Assembly (NCBI RefSeq): GCF_004364245.1
Contig: NZ_SOAV01000014.1
Coordinates: 186,001 to 250,000, forward strand
DNA: 64,000 nt
Source: Streptomyces sp. BK208
GTDB taxonomy: Bacteria; Actinomycetota; Actinomycetes; Streptomycetales; Streptomycetaceae
Direction of reading: 5' to 3'
Shown: piece by piece, positions 63,023-64,000 of the stretch
How positions within the stretch are numbered: position 1 is the first letter of the stretch
How the letters are laid out: the number at the start of each line of letters is the position of its first letter
Notes under the pieces: model-generated
Seen by the model: the letters and a program-made list of their open reading frames with translations, nothing else
What the model was told of the DNA's origin: nothing
Databases searched by the model: none
Made by a program: the position numbers and the translations under genes

Positions 63023-63039
63023 GTCGTGCGACGGGCGGT

Positions 63040-64000
63040 TCAGTCGCGGCCGGGGAGGCCTCCGATGATGCCGCCGTTGTTGCCGCCGTTGTTGTTGCCG
63101 CCGTTGCCGCCGTTGCCGCCCACCGTGGTGAGGGTGATCTGCGTGCCCGCGGGGTCGTCGACCTCGCTGCCTGGTTGCGGGTCCAGGGCCATGACCACCG
63201 CGTTATCGTCACCCGGGGCGCCCGGTGCGACCTGCACGTTGGTGAAGCCGCTCTGTTGCAGGATCTGACGGGCCTCCGCGAGCGTCTTGGTGCGGACCTC
63301 CGGCACCTTCTTCTTCTCCACGGCCTTGCCGACCACGATCGTGACCTTCGAGCCCGGGTCGACCTGCTGGTTCGCCGAGGGCGTGGAGGAGATGACCTTG
63401 TCCACCTGGTTCGGGTCGTTGGTGGGCTGGTCCGTGCAGGTGGCCTTGAGACCGTTGCTCTCCATCTGGGCCTTGGCCTCGTCACAGCTGCGCCCGACGA
63501 CGTCCGGCACCGTGGCCTTCTCCTCGGCCTTGGCGACCTCCAGGGTCACCGTGGAGCCCTTCTCCAGCTCCTTGCCCGGGTCGGGGTTCTGGCTGAGGAC
63601 CGTGCCCTCGTCCTGGGAGGACTCGGTCTGCTTGGTCTCGACCTGGAAGCCCTTGTCCTCGAGCTGCTTGGTGGCGTCGTCGACGTTCTTGCCGATCACG
63701 TTGTCGACGGCGACCTTCGGGGCGCCCGTCGACACCACCAGGTTGACGGTGGAGTCCTTGTCGACCGAGGTGCCCTGCGCGGGGTCCTGGTCGCAGACGC
63801 TGCCCTTCTTCTGATCCTCGCAGGGCTTGCGCTCGACCGTGCCCAGCACGAGGTCGGAGTTGGTGAGCTGCTTCTGGGCGTCGGCCTGGGTCTGACCCAC
63901 CAGGTTCGGCACGTCGACCTTGCCGTTGCCCGGTCCCCCGTCCCCGCTGAAGGCGTACTTGCCGATCAGGATGGCACCCACCAGGACGAGGATGCCGGCC
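63040..64000 (-). CDS. pknB: PASTA-domain Ser/Thr protein kinase, PknB-type (5' part outside window)
   Basis: The visible 320 residues are the C-terminal part: the end of a membrane segment (AGILVLVGAILIGKYAFSG), then four PASTA repeats of about 65 residues (starting near KVDVPNLVGQ, KVAVDNVIGK, KATVPDVVGR and KKVPEVRTK), and a Gly/Asn-rich tail. PASTA repeats bind peptidoglycan fragments or lipid II and tie growth to cell-wall state. The kinase domain lies beyond the window edge, so the kinase call is inferred from the domain layout and from position: in other Streptomyces this gene directly follows the two sortase genes. Here a 3.7-kb insertion separates them. Confidence 0.88.
   Translation of the reverse strand, partial: AGILVLVGAILIGKYAFSGDGGPGNGKVDVPNLVGQTQADAQKQLTNSDLVLGTVERKPCEDQKKGSVCDQDPAQGTSVDKDSTVNLVVSTGAPKVAVDNVIGKNVDDATKQLEDKGFQVETKQTESSQDEGTVLSQNPDPGKELEKGSTVTLEVAKAEEKATVPDVVGRSCDEAKAQMESNGLKATCTDQPTNDPNQVDKVISSTPSANQQVDPGSKVTIVVGKAVEKKKVPEVRTKTLAEARQILQQSGFTNVQVAPGAPGDDNAVVMALDPQPGSEVDDPAGTQITLTTVGGNGGNGGNNNGGNNGGIIGGLPGRD

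Overview
This window is a stretch of a Streptomyces (or very close actinomycete) chromosome centred on the replication origin. The evidence is very high G+C coding sequence with many GTG starts, and the gene order rnpA-rpmH-dnaA-oriC-dnaN-gnd-recF-DUF721-gyrB-gyrA with parA-parB beside it. Nine perfect copies of the Streptomyces ParB site GTTTCACGTGAAAC are scattered through it, and it carries the sporulation division gene crgA and spore-associated-protein-like and class E sortase genes. All functions are inferred from the translated sequence and remembered family knowledge; no search was run.

Layout. 1-8.2 kb: a membrane glycosyltransferase (cut by the window edge), a bifunctional penicillin-binding protein, a PadR repressor with a clear palindromic operator, inositol-3-phosphate synthase, an MFS transporter and an LppU/SCO3897-type membrane protein. 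8.3-19.9 kb: the block also found in mycobacteria, with pcnA, a DUF6049 membrane protein, the lipid II flippase MurJ, its pseudokinase partner, SigM, a zinc-type anti-sigma factor, then trxB-trxA behind a textbook SigR promoter. 19.9-27 kb: GNAT enzyme, parB-parA, rsmG, khpB/jag, yidC, yidD, rnpA and rpmH, all on the minus strand. 27.3-40 kb: dnaA, oriC with about 19 DnaA boxes, dnaN, gnd, recF, a DUF721 (DciA-like) gene, gyrB, gyrA, a DUF3566 membrane protein and tRNA-Ile.

40.3-50.9 kb is more variable: a small membrane protein, a 1400-residue HTH/NTPase/WD40 signalling protein with 14 propeller blades, an orphan ferredoxin, small secreted and membrane proteins, a transmembrane Ser/Thr kinase and an HTH regulator. 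After tRNA-Ala (51.1 kb) come a cis-prenyltransferase, a DUF5324 protein, a cyclophilin, a rhomboid protease, a compact DnaA-box cluster, then the cell-envelope/division group crgA, DUF881, a 53-residue membrane protein, a glutamine amidotransferase and two sortases. The PASTA-domain kinase that normally continues this group is at the right edge (63-64 kb). It is separated from the sortases by a 3.7-kb accessory insertion (59.27-62.98 kb) bounded by two strong hairpins. That insertion holds an Mrr-type nuclease with an N-terminal DNA-binding region, a decayed second copy of that gene's start, remnants of two transposases and of a membrane gene, and a spore-associated-protein-like gene with noticeably lower G+C.

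The region joins replication initiation (dnaA, oriC, dnaN, gyrase), origin segregation (parAB, parS), membrane-protein insertion (yidC/yidD), peptidoglycan export and synthesis (murJ, PBP, PASTA kinase) and sporulation septation (crgA). The main items for a second look are the 59-63 kb insertion, the WD40 NTPase, the placement of parS in terminator-like palindromes and in linker codons, and DnaA-box groups outside oriC.
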